DNA of 64,000 bases. Origin: Ichthyophis bannanicus. Its lineage: Eukaryota > Chordata > Amphibia > Gymnophiona > Ichthyophiidae. Positions 20,691 to 30,183 of the stretch are shown piece after piece. Each line of letters starts with the position of its first letter. The stretch's first letter is position 1. Under the pieces are notes generated by a model. It made no database searches and was not told the DNA's origin. It was given only the letters and a program-made list of their open reading frames with translations. The position numbers were made by a program, and so were the translations under genes. The stretch is taken from contig CM066034.1 of the NCBI GenBank assembly GCA_033557465.1, positions 417,486,159-417,550,158 of the forward strand, written 5' to 3'.

Positions 20691-20893
20691 GCAAAAGGTG
20701 GCTCTACAATGTATTGACTTTGGGTGGTGAATACATATACACACTCCTGCTTTCCATTTTTTTTCTCTTAGTTATTGTTTGTGTCACAGTAAAGGATATT
20801 TTGCAGCTTCAAAGTCTTAGGCATGTTGCATAGAAACATGACAATAAAAAAAAGACCACATGGCCTATTTAGTATGTCCTTCCATATATACTA

Positions 20894-21180
20894 CTACAAC
20901 AGTCCCCTTTTTTGCTTTAGAGATCCTCCGTGTTTGTCCCATGCTTCTTTGAATTCAGATACTGCCCTCATCTCTACCACCTCCACTGGGAGAATATTCC
21001 ATGGATGCACCACTCTTTCCGTAAAGAAATATTTCCTCATATCACTCTTATCCCCTTTCACCCTCATCCCATGTCCCCTCGTAGCAGAGCTTGCTATCAA
21101 TCGAAAGAGGCTCTCCTCCTGTGCATTTATGCCATGGAGGTATTTAAGTGTCTCATTCATATCACCTCTATCCCGCCTAG
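20894..21180 (-). pseudogene. CR1 ORF2 C-terminus
   Basis: The minus-strand frame reads ETLKYLHGINAQEESLFRLI, then SATRGHGMRVK, KYFFTERVVHPWNILPVEVV and a final SEFKEAWDKHG block. This is the standard C-terminal part of CR1 ORF2, seen also at 16700-16920 and 55261-55569. The RT domain that should precede it is missing. Confidence 0.8.
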
Positions 21181-21194
21181 CGTAGAACTCTAGT

Positions 21195-21761
21195 GTAGTT
21201 CTCCCTATAGAGAATTCAGGATCTCCTTACTTCTAGATGATACTGCAGCCGGAATGTGCCAATTAACACCTGGCATATTGAAATCCCCTTTCAGTATCAC
21301 TTCCCCTTTCCTAGCAAAGCTGCGTATGTCTTCAATTAACTCTCCATCCACCTCTTACTCCTGTGAGGGAGGTCTGTATATCACACCAATGCAAATAGAT
21401 TTCTCTTTCCCTCTTTCTAGTTTAACCCATAGTGCCTCCTCTCTCCCTTTTAAGCTCTGTAGTTCCAAAGCTTTAATATTATTTTTTACATATAGTGCCA
21501 CTCCTCCTCTCCTTCTTCCTACCCTGTCCTTTCTGAATAAAGTATAGTTGCATCCCTGTCATGGTTTTCTGTGAACCATGTTTCTGTAACTGCCACTAAA
21601 GCCAAGTCAGCCTCTCCCATTAAAGCTTCAACATATGGGATCTTTTTCCCCATGCTGTGGACATTTATACACACTGCTTTCCATATGTTGCCCCTTTTAC
21701 CCATTTCCATAAAGGTATTTAATGTTTCACTTACCTGGGGGCTTTTTTCACCCATCCCCAA
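21195..21761 (-). pseudogene. CR1 ORF2 apurinic-type endonuclease
   Basis: On the minus strand the frame carries INVHSMGKKIPYVEAL, an ALVAVTETWF block with the catalytic Glu, GVIYRPPSQE near 21360-21395 and GDFNMPGVNWH near 21265-21290 with the Asp and Asn of the metal site. These are the successive motifs of LINE APE endonucleases, which nick target DNA to prime reverse transcription. Frameshifts are present, and the C-terminal SDH motif is lost in the deletion. Confidence 0.8.
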
Positions 21762-21805
21762 CGAATCTAGTTTAAAGCCCTCTTCAGTAGATTAGCCAGT
21801 CTGCT

Positions 21806-21990
21806 ACTTTATCTTTATCTTTATTTTTACACTTGATAAACCGCTTTTGTCGAAACATTAAAGCGGTGTACAATAAAAAGGTCAGCAATACAAATTATAG
21901 AAAAAGAACGCCATAATAAGATAGGAAAGAAAGAGTAAGACAGAGCACAGACAGTTAAGGTTAAAAACCTCACATCTAGACCAAAGACTT
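21806..21990 (-). repeat. L2/SINE-type 3' tail fragment
   Basis: TTTATCTTTATTTTTACACT then GATAAACCGCTTTTGTCG and AAAGCGGTGTACAAT form a hairpin tail like those at 5891-5960, 23730-23800, 47185-47260 and 47490-47580. It lies between the endonuclease and ORF1 of the CR1. Confidence 0.6.
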
Positions 21991-22149
21991 CCACGGGACG
22001 TCACTCTTTCTTGGACAGATGAACACCATCTCTGCTCTGCAACCCTTGAAACAGCATCCCATGGTCTAGGAAACCAAAATGCTCTCAATGACACCATCCA
22101 CACAACCATGCATTCATCTCCAGGATGCAAGCTTCTCTGCCTTGGCCTT

Positions 22150-22663
22150 TACCCTCAACAGGGAGGATTGAAGAGAATATCACCTGCGCCCCTATCTGCT
22201 TCACCCTCTGTCCCAGACCATGAAGTCACTTTTTGATATGCTCAGAGGGATATCTGGCAGTATCATTTGTGCCAATATGGATTAGCAACATTGGGTAATA
22301 GTCAGTGGGCTTGATGAGTCTTGGCAAACTCTCCATAACATCTTATATTTTGGCACCAGGCAGACAGCATACCTCTCTGGACATCAAGTCTGGTCGGCAA
22401 ATGGATGCATCAGTACCCCTCAGAAGAGAGACACCAAGCACCACTACCCTTTGCTTCCTTGTGGTCACTGATTCTGCAACTTTGGGGCACTTGAGCTCTG
22501 GTTCTTCCCTTTCCAGGAATGCTTTCACCTCTTCCACTTCCAGGGCCGCATAATGGTTCTTCAATTCAAGGGCCAAAGAAGTTGGAATGGTGATTCTGCA
22601 GGCCCTGGCGACTTGTGTCCAACCTTCGTCATTCTGTAGGCATCTCATCAATGTACTTCTCAC
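22150..22663 (-). pseudogene. CR1 ORF1 with SGNH-esterase-like domain
   Basis: On the minus strand the frame has a leucine and glutamate rich segment (ALEVEEVKAFLEREEPELKC). RVVVLGVSLLRGTDASICRP then aligns with the first block of SGNH/GDSL hydrolases; the Asp before the serine nucleophile is Val here. Further on, near 22255-22300, a LIHIGTNDTARYPSEH block is the GTND motif. Esterase domains in ORF1 are established for CR1 elements and may aid RNA-protein or membrane association. Stops after the GTND block show decay. Confidence 0.75.
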
Positions 22664-23014
22664 TGTCTTGATTGCTCCTCAGCCTCACTACTTCCTCTCT
22701 GAGTTCCTCCACTTGTTTCCTGAGAGCTTCAGCATGCAGGCATCCTGCACATGGAACCGGTCCTGCAACTGGCACTGGGACCTCTGTCTGGACAGAGGCA
22801 GATGCTGTAATGGGGCAACAGCTTTAGCGATACAATTTTCACAGCCATTGTTCAGTTCGTGGAGCTTAGGTGTCTTTTAAAGCAAAAGAGAGAGATCTAC
22901 CAGCTGGTTTCCCAGCTGTTCTCTCAGAGAAAAAGCAGTTACATCTCAGTGTTCAAAATGTGCTGATCCAAGTCCCTGTGTGTAGTTAATTGGGGGGTAG
23001 GGAAAGAAGTAACA

Positions 23015-23543
23015 CCTGATGAGGTGTCAGTAGCTTCAAAGAGCTGAAGAAAAATACTAAAACAGAGTTTTAAACCTACCCCAGGAAACAAAATTTTTCC
23101 CCTTTTAAACTAAAGCACCAAAAAGAATGTAACTGTTTTAAAAATGTACCAAAACCCTTTTAAGAGCTCCCCAGACAGCTAGTCATTTAAAAAGCCACAA
23201 ACTCTTACCTTTGCTTGAAATGTATAGTCCCTGTTAGGGATGCCTCAATAGTGCAGGGCTCTGAAGCGTTTTATGCAGGCCTCAGCTGCTATCAGTTCTT
23301 TCATAGGCTAATCAGGCCCACTAACTCCTGATGAGGTGTTAGTAACTTCAAAGAGCTGAGGAAGAGTTTTAAATCTACCCCACTAAACAAAATATTTCCC
23401 CTTTTAAACTAAAGCGCCAAAAAGAATGTAACTTTGTTTTAAAAATGTACCAAAACCCTTTTAAGATCTCCCAGACAGTGAGCTAGTAATTTAAAAAGCC
23501 ACAAACTCTTACCTTTGCTTGAAATGTATAGCCCCTGTTAGGA
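23015..23543 (-). repeat. Tandem 5' monomers of the CR1 (period about 312 bp)
   Basis: The segment beginning CCTGATGAGGTGT at 23015 recurs at 23327. Both copies continue through CAAAGAGCTGA, ACCAAAACCCTTTTAAGA and CCACAAACTCTTACCTTTGC, with the second cut by the insertion end. Reading on the minus strand, they sit at the 5' end of the CR1 and may be promoter monomers. Confidence 0.7.
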
Positions 23544-23627
23544 ATGTTGTGTATATCATATGGTGCTAACCCTCACAACTCTGTTTTAATTCCAGGTTGT
23601 AATGTGACAAAACAGGACAAACAAAGA

Positions 23628-23725
23628 GGTGTGTGTGTGTGTGCATGTTTGCCGCTGCCTATTTGCATTGGCTGTGTGTGTAGGTATATCTTTGTGGGCT
23701 GGTTTGTATGTATGTGTGCATGATT
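23628..23725. repeat. TG-rich simple repeat
   Basis: GTGTGTGTG tracts and TGTATGTATGTGTGC occupy the place of the lost right terminus of the Tc1 element. Confidence 0.8.
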
Positions 23726-24066
23726 TTTATTTATTTATTTTTATTTATTTAGTATACATTTGTATACCGCTACTTCCAGCGATCAGCAGCGGTTTGATTA
23801 CAGATTGGAAATTGTCAAATCATGACAGGACATTTTTGAGGTATAAACACATTGATTAGACAGGAAAGCACAGCACACAGAGAACTATTTTACAGGGAAC
23901 ATGGGCTATGGAGGGTTAAGTGGCTTGCCCAAGACCACAAGGAGCACCTGTGGGACTAGAAACCCCAGTCCTTCCGGCCCAAGGTTGCTGTCCTCTAGTG
24001 GGATTTGAACCCCCGACCTTCCGGCCCGAAGTACTTTGCCCCAACCACTAGGCCACTCCTCCGCTG
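23726..24066 (-). mobile_element. tRNA-type SINE, nearly complete
   Basis: On the minus strand it begins at about 24066 with an A box (TGGCCTAGTGGTTGG, plus 24041-24055) and a B box (GGTTCAAATCC, plus 24001-24011) 30 bp apart. A CTTGGGCAAGCCACTTAACC block like that of MIR/L2 tails follows. The end is a hairpin tail with AGCGGTATACAAATG and an AAATA repeat (plus 23726-23770). The boxes are internal RNA polymerase III promoters. Confidence 0.82.
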
Positions 24067-24402
24067 CCTGTGTCTGTACAAGTCTGAACAAGTTAGTGTC
24101 TGAGTATGTGTATGTATTTATATCTGTGTTTGTTCTCTGTTTGTGACAGGAGAGATGAGAGGGGAGGGTTGTTTGACATGCAATTCTGTAATCACTATCA
24201 TACTGTGAGTTGGTGTTTGTATGCAACAGCTGTTAGACATGTTTTTCCTGACGCGGAGGGGGGGGGGTGGGTGGGGGGGGTCATGTTATGATCGTGAGTC
24301 GAACGATGCCAAAGTGCTTCTCTCTCTCTCTCTAAGGTACCTGTAAACATTGAAATGGTGACATTGGATAACAAACTTTTCCCTAATAATGGGAGAATAG
24401 AC
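24067..24402. other. Unassigned sequence with G run and TC repeat
   Basis: No gene. It contains a G-rich tract with GGGGGGGGG and GGTGGG runs (about 24258-24281) and a CTCTCTCTCTC tract (about 24319-24334). Confidence 0.5.
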
Positions 24403-25370
24403 ACAGAAACATGACAGCAGAAAAAGACCATATGGCCTATCCAGTCTGCCATTCCAAACCAATTATTATGTCACTTTTTTTCCTGTAGAGATTTGCTCTG
24501 TTTGTTTTATGCTTTCTTGAATTCAAATACTGTCCTCATCTCAAGTACCTCCACTGGGAGACTATTCCATGGATCTCCCACTCTTTCTGTAAAGAAATAT
24601 TTCTGCATATTACTCCTGAGTCTATCCCCTTTCACTTTCACCCCACTTTGCAGAACTTTCTTTGATTTGAAAGAGGCTCTCCTCCTGTGCATTTATGCCA
24701 CTGAGGTATTTAAATGTCTCTCTCATATCTCTTCTCTCCTGCCTTTCCTCCAAACTATACATATTGAGATCTTTAAGTCTTTCCCCATATTCCTTATGAC
24801 AAAGTCCACTGATCATTTTGGTAGCCACCCCCCTGCACAGACTCCATCCTGTTTATATCCTTTTGAAGGTGTGGTCTCCAGAATTGTATACAGTACTCCA
24901 AATGAGGTCTCACCAAAGACTTATCACCTCCTTCTTCCTGCTGGTCATTCCTCTCCCTATTCACCCATGCATCCTTCTGGCTTTCGCAGTTGCCTTTTCT
25001 TCCTGTTTAGCCTCCTTAAGATCATCAGAAATAATCACACTCAGGTCATGCTGTTCTTTCATGGCCAGAGCTACTTCACTCCCTATACTGTACAGCTCCC
25101 TTGGAGTTTTGCAGCCCAAATGCATGACCCTGCATGTTTTTAGTGTTAAATCTCAGCTGCCAAATTCCCCGACCATTCTTCAAGCTTAGCTAGGTCATTT
25201 CCAGGGTGTCTAACTCTATTGCCAATTTGCGTATTATCTGCAAAGAGGCAAACCTTACCCAAAAGCCCTTCTGCAATATGACTAACAAAAATATTAAAAA
25301 GAGTCCTACCAAGGATAGATCCCTGCAACACACCATTGGCAACATCTTTCCCTCAGAGTGAGCTTCATAT
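24403..25370 (-). pseudogene. CR1 LINE, 3' part, split by DIRS-A
   Basis: The 3' end on the minus strand is near 24403 (CATGTTTCTGTGT after GACCATATGGCC). Coding blocks include KYFFTERVGDPWNSLPVEVL, YGERLKDLNMYSLEERQERR, an [14 protein letters not shown] segment (frameshifted) and VLQGSILGRTLFN. VCLFADN holds the palm motif with the second Asp changed to Asn. The element stops at 25370, where DIRS-A begins, and resumes at 45711 with the preceding RT residues. Confidence 0.82.
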
Positions 25371-25545
25371 CTCCAGGAACAAGCAGGAATGTAGTCTTCT
25401 TATATGGGTACCGTCGGCACCGACGGAGACCGCGTGGGAACGCTCCCCAGCGTCCAAAAGGAAAGCTTTTGGGAGCATCCCACCACGCATGCGTGCTGCC
25501 TTCCCGCCCAACTACCTCTCTCACTTCAGTTCTTCGTTTTCTGCG
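25371..25545 (+). repeat. Left inverted terminal repeat of DIRS-A
   Basis: It starts CTCCAGGAACAAGCAGGAAT and contains GGTACCGTCGGCACCGACGG, CACGCATGCGTGCTGCCTTC and AACTACCTCTCTCACTTCAG. The reverse complements of these blocks occur in the opposite order at 45520-45690. Confidence 0.88.
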
Positions 25546-25763
25546 GAGCCAACAGGATGTGTCCCCTGTCACCGCAGAAAATCTTCTCTTAATTTTATAT
25601 TTTTTGTGGTCGCGTCTGCCTTCTGTCGATGCCTACCGGTACCACTGGTGCTTTTCTTTCTTTTCTTCTAAAATAAGTCAATTTTAGTGCTTTTTCTCAG
25701 GGGTTTCTTCCCTGTTCTGGTGCTTGGTGCCATTTTGGGCATTAGGCCCTCTTTTCCCTTATC

Positions 25764-26075
25764 ATGGAAAAACCAGCCACTGGTTTTAAAAAGTGTTCAA
25801 AATGTGGCGGTACAATTTCTATTACTGACACCCATGACTGGTGTCTTAAATGTTTAGGTCCTGGCCATTGCCCTACAGAGTGTCTCTCCTGCAGGAAGTT
25901 GACTAAAAGAAGTCTTCAGAATCAAGCAAATCAACTCGGTGCCCTATTTGCTTCAGACACGATGTCTATTGCATTGATGTCTTCCAGGGCTTCTACTTCT
26001 TCCCAGGGATCTCAGGTAACTAAACACAAGTCTTCTAAGACTAGCCGGTCCTCGAAGGGCCCTCTCTCCCTCTAA
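25764..26075 (+). pseudogene. DIRS-A gag-like N-terminus with cysteine-histidine motif
   Basis: The 103-codon frame starts MEKPATGFKKCSKCGG and continues THDWCLKCLGPGHCPTECLSC, a cluster of CxxC pairs with histidines that could bind zinc. The DIRS-B counterpart starts at 39535 with the same layout. It ends in a serine-rich stretch at a stop; the next part of gag is in another frame from 26188. Function is inferred to be RNA or capsid related; it is not established from sequence alone. Confidence 0.7.
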
Positions 26076-26187
26076 ACATCGAGATGCCACTGGCGTTGCC
26101 CTCGAGGACACTTCACCGGCTAAACAGCCCCGGCAGGAGTCTTCGGGCTCCAAAGCTTTATCGGGGCTCCAGGATGTTCCCGAGGCT

Positions 26188-27906
26188 TTGACCTTGATGG
26201 AACTACTGGTGCCATGCTTGGGGGTTGTGGCCGCTTCCACCGGTACCAACACCCCGGCATTGGCAGTAGCGATGGACAAAAAACTCCTCACTATCGAACG
26301 CAGTCTAGTGACTCTTTTAGCTACTTCGGTACCGCTAAAGTTGCTGCAGACGATTCCGCAGGCACCGGTACCGATGCCGGTACCGGTGCCAGTGCTCTCG
26401 GTACCTGTTTCAACAGGCATGTTTCCCCCGATGCCGAGCCTGGAATCTCTCTCCAGCATGGGGGATCAGGTACCGACTCGTTTTGGTACTGACATCGAGC
26501 AGTACCGACGCCATCTGCTTCGGGAGAACCTGGTGCTTCCTCCTTTTGAGTATTCCGATTCCGATGACTCGGATGATTCCACCGGTACCAGAGCTGAACT
26601 TTTACAAGATTCCACTCTTTCTCCTCAACGCAGAATGTCCCTTCCTGAGGATATGTCTTTTCATGATTTTGTACGTGATATGGCAAAGGACCTTGCTATT
26701 GCAGTAGTACCAGAAAAGGAGCTTAGAGCTGAAGAATTGAGAATTCTTCAATATCCTTTGGCTCCAAAGGAGGCAGCTATGCTTCCTATACACCAGATCT
26801 TACATGATCTAATGTTAAGAATGTGGAAAACTCCTTTAACAGTTTCTCCACATTCTAGACGTCTTGACACTATGCATCGAGTACCACCTTGGCCAGGGTT
26901 TCAGAAGACTCAGTTACCACATCATTCTATGGTGGTAGAGTCCGCCATGAGGTGGATTAAGAGTGCTAAAAGACACTCTTCCAATCCACTAGGTCGTGAG
27001 TCTAGAACACTGGATGCCTTTCGTCGTCGATGCTTTCAGTCCTCCTTGCTATCAGCAAGATTCAGTTCCTATATATTATACATGGGAATGTTTCTTGAAC
27101 AGGTTACAAAAGACTTGGAGCTTTTGAACCCTTTTCTTCAAGAGGATAAACGGACAGATTATTTGACTTTGGTCAAACATGCTCAAAATGTCTCTAAGTT
27201 TATGAATCATGCTACCTTTGACTGTTTTGAATGTATTAGCAGAACTTCTGCTATATCCATAGGAGCACATCATATTGCCTGGCTCCAAGCTTCAGACTTG
27301 GAGGAATGGGTGCAAGATAAGCTGGGTAACATTCCTTACACAGGAGAAAATCTCTTTGGCAAGGATTGGCAGCTTAAAGCTAATGAAATTGACACTGATA
27401 ATACAACTTTAGACAGATTGTCAGAATCTACAGCTAACCCAGCCAAGAAAAAGTTTTTCAAAAAACCTTTTTTATCTAAAAAGAAGAAATTCTATCCATC
27501 TTCCACCCAGCAAACACATGTTCCCCAGAAGGGGCACAACCAACTAGACAAAGAAAGACACAAGCTCAGAAGGCTCAGCAGGCTCAGCAGACCCAGCCTC
27601 CTCAGGGTCTTTGACTGTTGTCTAGAGAACTTAGCCATTCTTCCTGTCCTAAGCCCAGAACCTTTAAATATTCCAGGCCGTATCTGCCATTTTGCCAAAA
27701 GATGGCAACAAATCACTTCAGAAAATTGGACTCTATCTATAGTGAGTCTCGGATACAAGCTTCATTTCCTCAGCTTGCCCTCATCCACGCTAATAAAACA
27801 GTTCAAATCTCAACCACCGGTCTCAGACCTGTTGTGGCAAGAGGTCACCACTCTTCTGGCTCAAGGGGCTATAGAAGAGGTTCCAATGTCCCAGCAGGGC
27901 ACATGA
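26188..27906 (+). pseudogene. DIRS-A gag-like ORF fused in frame to the RT start
   Basis: The 572-codon frame carries an acidic, proline-rich first part, then a block shared with DIRS-B: WPGFQKTQLPHHSMVVESAM, YMGMFLEQVTKDLELL, FMNHATFDCFECISR, WVQDKLGNIPYTGENLFG and a lysine-rich KKKFFKKPFLSKKKKF stretch. After about codon 475 it runs into the RT N-terminus (HFAKRWQQITSENWTLSIV, then GAIEEVP). In DIRS-B the two ORFs overlap in different frames, so an indel joined them here. The stop is at 27904. Confidence 0.75.
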
Positions 27907-29147
27907 TTATATTCTCCCTATTTTCTCATTCCAAAGAAGTCAGGGGGACTAAGACCAATCTTAGACCTCAGAGAACTGAACAAATATTTAGTCCAAGAAA
28001 GACTCAAGATGATCTCCCTCGGCACACTTCTTCCATACCTTCACGAGCAAGATTGGCTATGTTCTCTAGATTTAAGGAATGCTTACATGCATATCCTTAT
28101 TCATGCAGATCACAGAAAATTCCTTTGATTCTTAGTCAAGGGAAGACATTTTCAATACAGGGTTCTTCCTTTCGGACTGGCCTCTGCTCCAAGGGTCTTC
28201 ACAAAATGCATGGCAGTAGTAGCAGCATTTATGAGGACTCTGGGAATTTTTGTCTTCCCTTATTTAGACTATTGGCTCATTCGAGCACCGTCAGCTCTAG
28301 AGGCAAGTCATGCTCTTTCCCAAGCAATGCAAATACTGCAGTACTTGGGATGGATCATAAACCTTCCAAAGACCCAGCTCACCCCATCTTAATCTCTCGA
28401 GTTTATAGGGGCTCGCTTGGACACACAGCAGTCAAAGGCTTTCCTGCCTCAGCCTCGCTGTCTGCGCATCATCGAATTAGCATCTCAAGCAGTGTTACAA
28501 ACCTTCCTCACTGCCCAACAGATGCTTTGACTTCTAGGACACATGGCATCTACAGTCCATGTGATTCCTTATGCACGCCTTCATATGCGAGCGGCCCAGT
28601 GGACCTTAGCTTCCCAATGGTCCCAGGCCTCAGGATGCTTGTCAGACAAGATCAGAGCTACCACACGCCTGATTGCGTCTCTGCATTGGTGGCAATCTCT
28701 AGAAAAAGTTACAGTAGACTCTCCTTTTCAGCAACACCTACCTCAGGCTGTCCTGACGACAGATGCATCCAAGTTGGGTTGGAGAGCCGACTTGGATGAC
28801 CTGCCTACCCAGGGTCTCTGGACCCCATAGGAGACTTCTCTTCAAATAAACCTCCTAGAACTAAGGGCCATTTCCAATGCTATTCGAGTCTTTTGCTTCC
28901 ATCTCATAAACTAAACAGTTCTGGTGCAAACTGACAATCAAGTGGCCATGTTTTGCCTAAACAAACAAGGCGGAACAGCCTCTCTGCAATTATGCAACGA
29001 AGCTTTGCAACTGTAGGCCTTTGCCAGAGAGCATCACATTCATTTGTTGGCAGTATACCTTCCAGGCATTCAAAACGTTTGGGCGGACAGGCTCAGCCGA
29101 CTCCTGTTGCCACATGAGTGGTCCCTCCACTCAGTTGCTGTTCAGCT
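27907..29147 (+). pseudogene. DIRS-A reverse transcriptase and RNase H remnant
   Basis: In the same frame as 26188-27906 the translation gives KKSGGLRPILDLRELNKYL, SLDLRNAYMHILIHADHRKF, YRVLPFGLASAPRVFTKCMA and FPYLDYWLI. The last is the palm motif, YLDY at 28261-28272, where DIRS elements have YLDD. RNase H follows with LTTDASKLGW, INLLELRAISNAI and VQTDNQVAMF. Stops at about 28127, 28390, 28527, 28828, 28910 and 29013 make it inert. A Tx1-group LINE interrupts it at 29148. Confidence 0.82.
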
Positions 29148-29403
29148 GTGGCAGAGTGCAGACCTCTCCCAGAGAGCTCCTGCTAGGGGGCGGGGCTTAG
29201 CTACTGCCTGAGCCTGGATGTCGGGTCCTGGGCCACCTCCGGCAGGAGAGGCCCAGGCCCAGAGGCCTACCAAGCCTGGTGGGCCTCTTCTGCTGCCATC
29301 GAATGGGGAGGAAGACAGCCTGGTGTAGCCGGCGCCCCGGGAGGGGGACCCCCCAGGTAGGACTGCGCCTTGTCAGGGAGGAGGGACCCACAGGTATGGA
29401 GGT

Positions 29404-30183
29404 TTGGGCCCGCTACCCCAGGGAGGAGGCTCCTGTCTCCTCCCTAGGCAGGGTGTGGAGGCTGGGTGGAGGCAGGGAGAGGCCCTAGGGAGGCCTTGGA
29501 GGCCTGCCTCGTACGATGCTGGAGGAGGTGGGTTCCCCCCTCCACCTCGGGTCCTGGAGGAGGTGGAGGCCTCCTCTAGTGAAGATGAGGACGGGGGGTC
29601 GGGCCTGCCATCCTTCCAGCAGCCAGCTAGGGCCCCAGATGAAATCGTGGCGGCGGTACGGCAGCTCCAGGGTCTCCAGGAGGAGGCGGCCCTGCTGCAA
29701 GCCCAGCTCTCCCACCTGGAGAGCCTGCAGGCCACCATTCCAGGTGAGGAATGGGTGGCCTACAACACCTATAGGAAGGGGGTAAAGCGGGCCCTGAAGG
29801 CCAAGTATCAGCAAATTACATCTATCAAGAGCCAGGATTGTGGGTCCCTCTCGGAGCTTTACCAATACTATGATAGATGGGCCGTTACATATGGTATGTC
29901 TGCAGTCCAGGGGGGGCCCCCGGGGGTAGGTAGGATGGGTAGGTCCCCCCAATCTAGCAGTTTGCCCTTCCCCTATCCAGCCCCTGTGAGGGGAGAAGAA
30001 GGTATGTGGTCAGGAGACCCTTACCTGCACGCTACCAGAAGTGATGGAAGGAGGGCTGCCAAGTTTTGTGGAGGTTCGGCCAGTGATCCCTGGTTCAGCA
30101 GATGTCCAACCTCTACGGGCTTCTACACTGGCCCCGTGTCCGGTGATTACTGTTTCCAGCAACGACGAGGGGGGGCCCGGTGA
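29404..30183 (+). CDS. Tx1-group LINE 5' ORF with coiled-coil segment, function unknown
   Basis: The 259-codon frame has an acidic patch (EVEASSSEDEDGG) at about residues 54-66. A heptad-like stretch follows (IVAAVRQLQGLQEEAALLQAQLSHLESLQ) that should form a coiled coil at roughly residues 80-110, then a basic segment (YRKGVKRALKAKYQQI). It lies ahead of the zinc-knuckle ORF1 and in the same strand. I do not recognise a family. Coiled coils are common in ORF1 proteins of L1-like elements, so it could be the start of a longer ORF1 now broken by a frameshift into 30041-31897, or a separate upstream ORF. The start codon is uncertain. Confidence 0.5.
   Translation: MGPLPQGGGSCLLPRQGVEAGWRQGEALGRPWRPASYDAGGGGFPPPPRVLEEVEASSSEDEDGGSGLPSFQQPARAPDEIVAAVRQLQGLQEEAALLQAQLSHLESLQATIPGEEWVAYNTYRKGVKRALKAKYQQITSIKSQDCGSLSELYQYYDRWAVTYGMSAVQGGPPGVGRMGRSPQSSSLPFPYPAPVRGEEGMWSGDPYLHATRSDGRRAAKFCGGSASDPWFSRCPTSTGFYTGPVSGDYCFQQRRGGAR

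Larger units (their letters stand above)
20829..23543 (-). mobile_element. CR1 LINE with ORF1 esterase and endonuclease parts
   Basis: Its 3' end on the minus strand is at 20829 (ending TTTCTATG) and its 5' side at 23543. The direct repeat ATGTTG at 20823-20828 and 23544-23549 brackets it exactly and splits the Tc1 element. From the 5' side it has two promoter-like monomers, ORF1 with an esterase-like domain, ORF2 endonuclease and the ORF2 C-terminus. The RT core is deleted between about 21180 and 21200. Confidence 0.82.
19432..23630 (+). mobile_element. Tc1-type DNA transposon, interrupted by CR1
   Basis: It starts with the inverted-terminal sequence CAGTGTCTTGCGAAAGTATT after a TA (19430-19431), runs to 20828, and resumes at 23550 after the CR1 insertion. 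The right terminus is lost into a TG repeat at about 23628. The internal order matches the second copy at 52790-54623. Tc1/mariner elements insert at TA. Confidence 0.85.

Noticed and set aside
22343..22663. A host hydrolase exon
   Set aside because: The esterase-like block is part of CR1 ORF1, followed on the same strand by CR1 endonuclease and 3' end, with a target duplication around the whole.
24001..24066. A tRNA gene on the minus strand
   Set aside because: A and B boxes are present, but no cloverleaf follows; it continues into a SINE body and tail.
27618..28799. A 393-codon frame within DIRS-A
   Set aside because: It is out of frame with the RT motifs, which run in another frame with stops; this one shows no domain.
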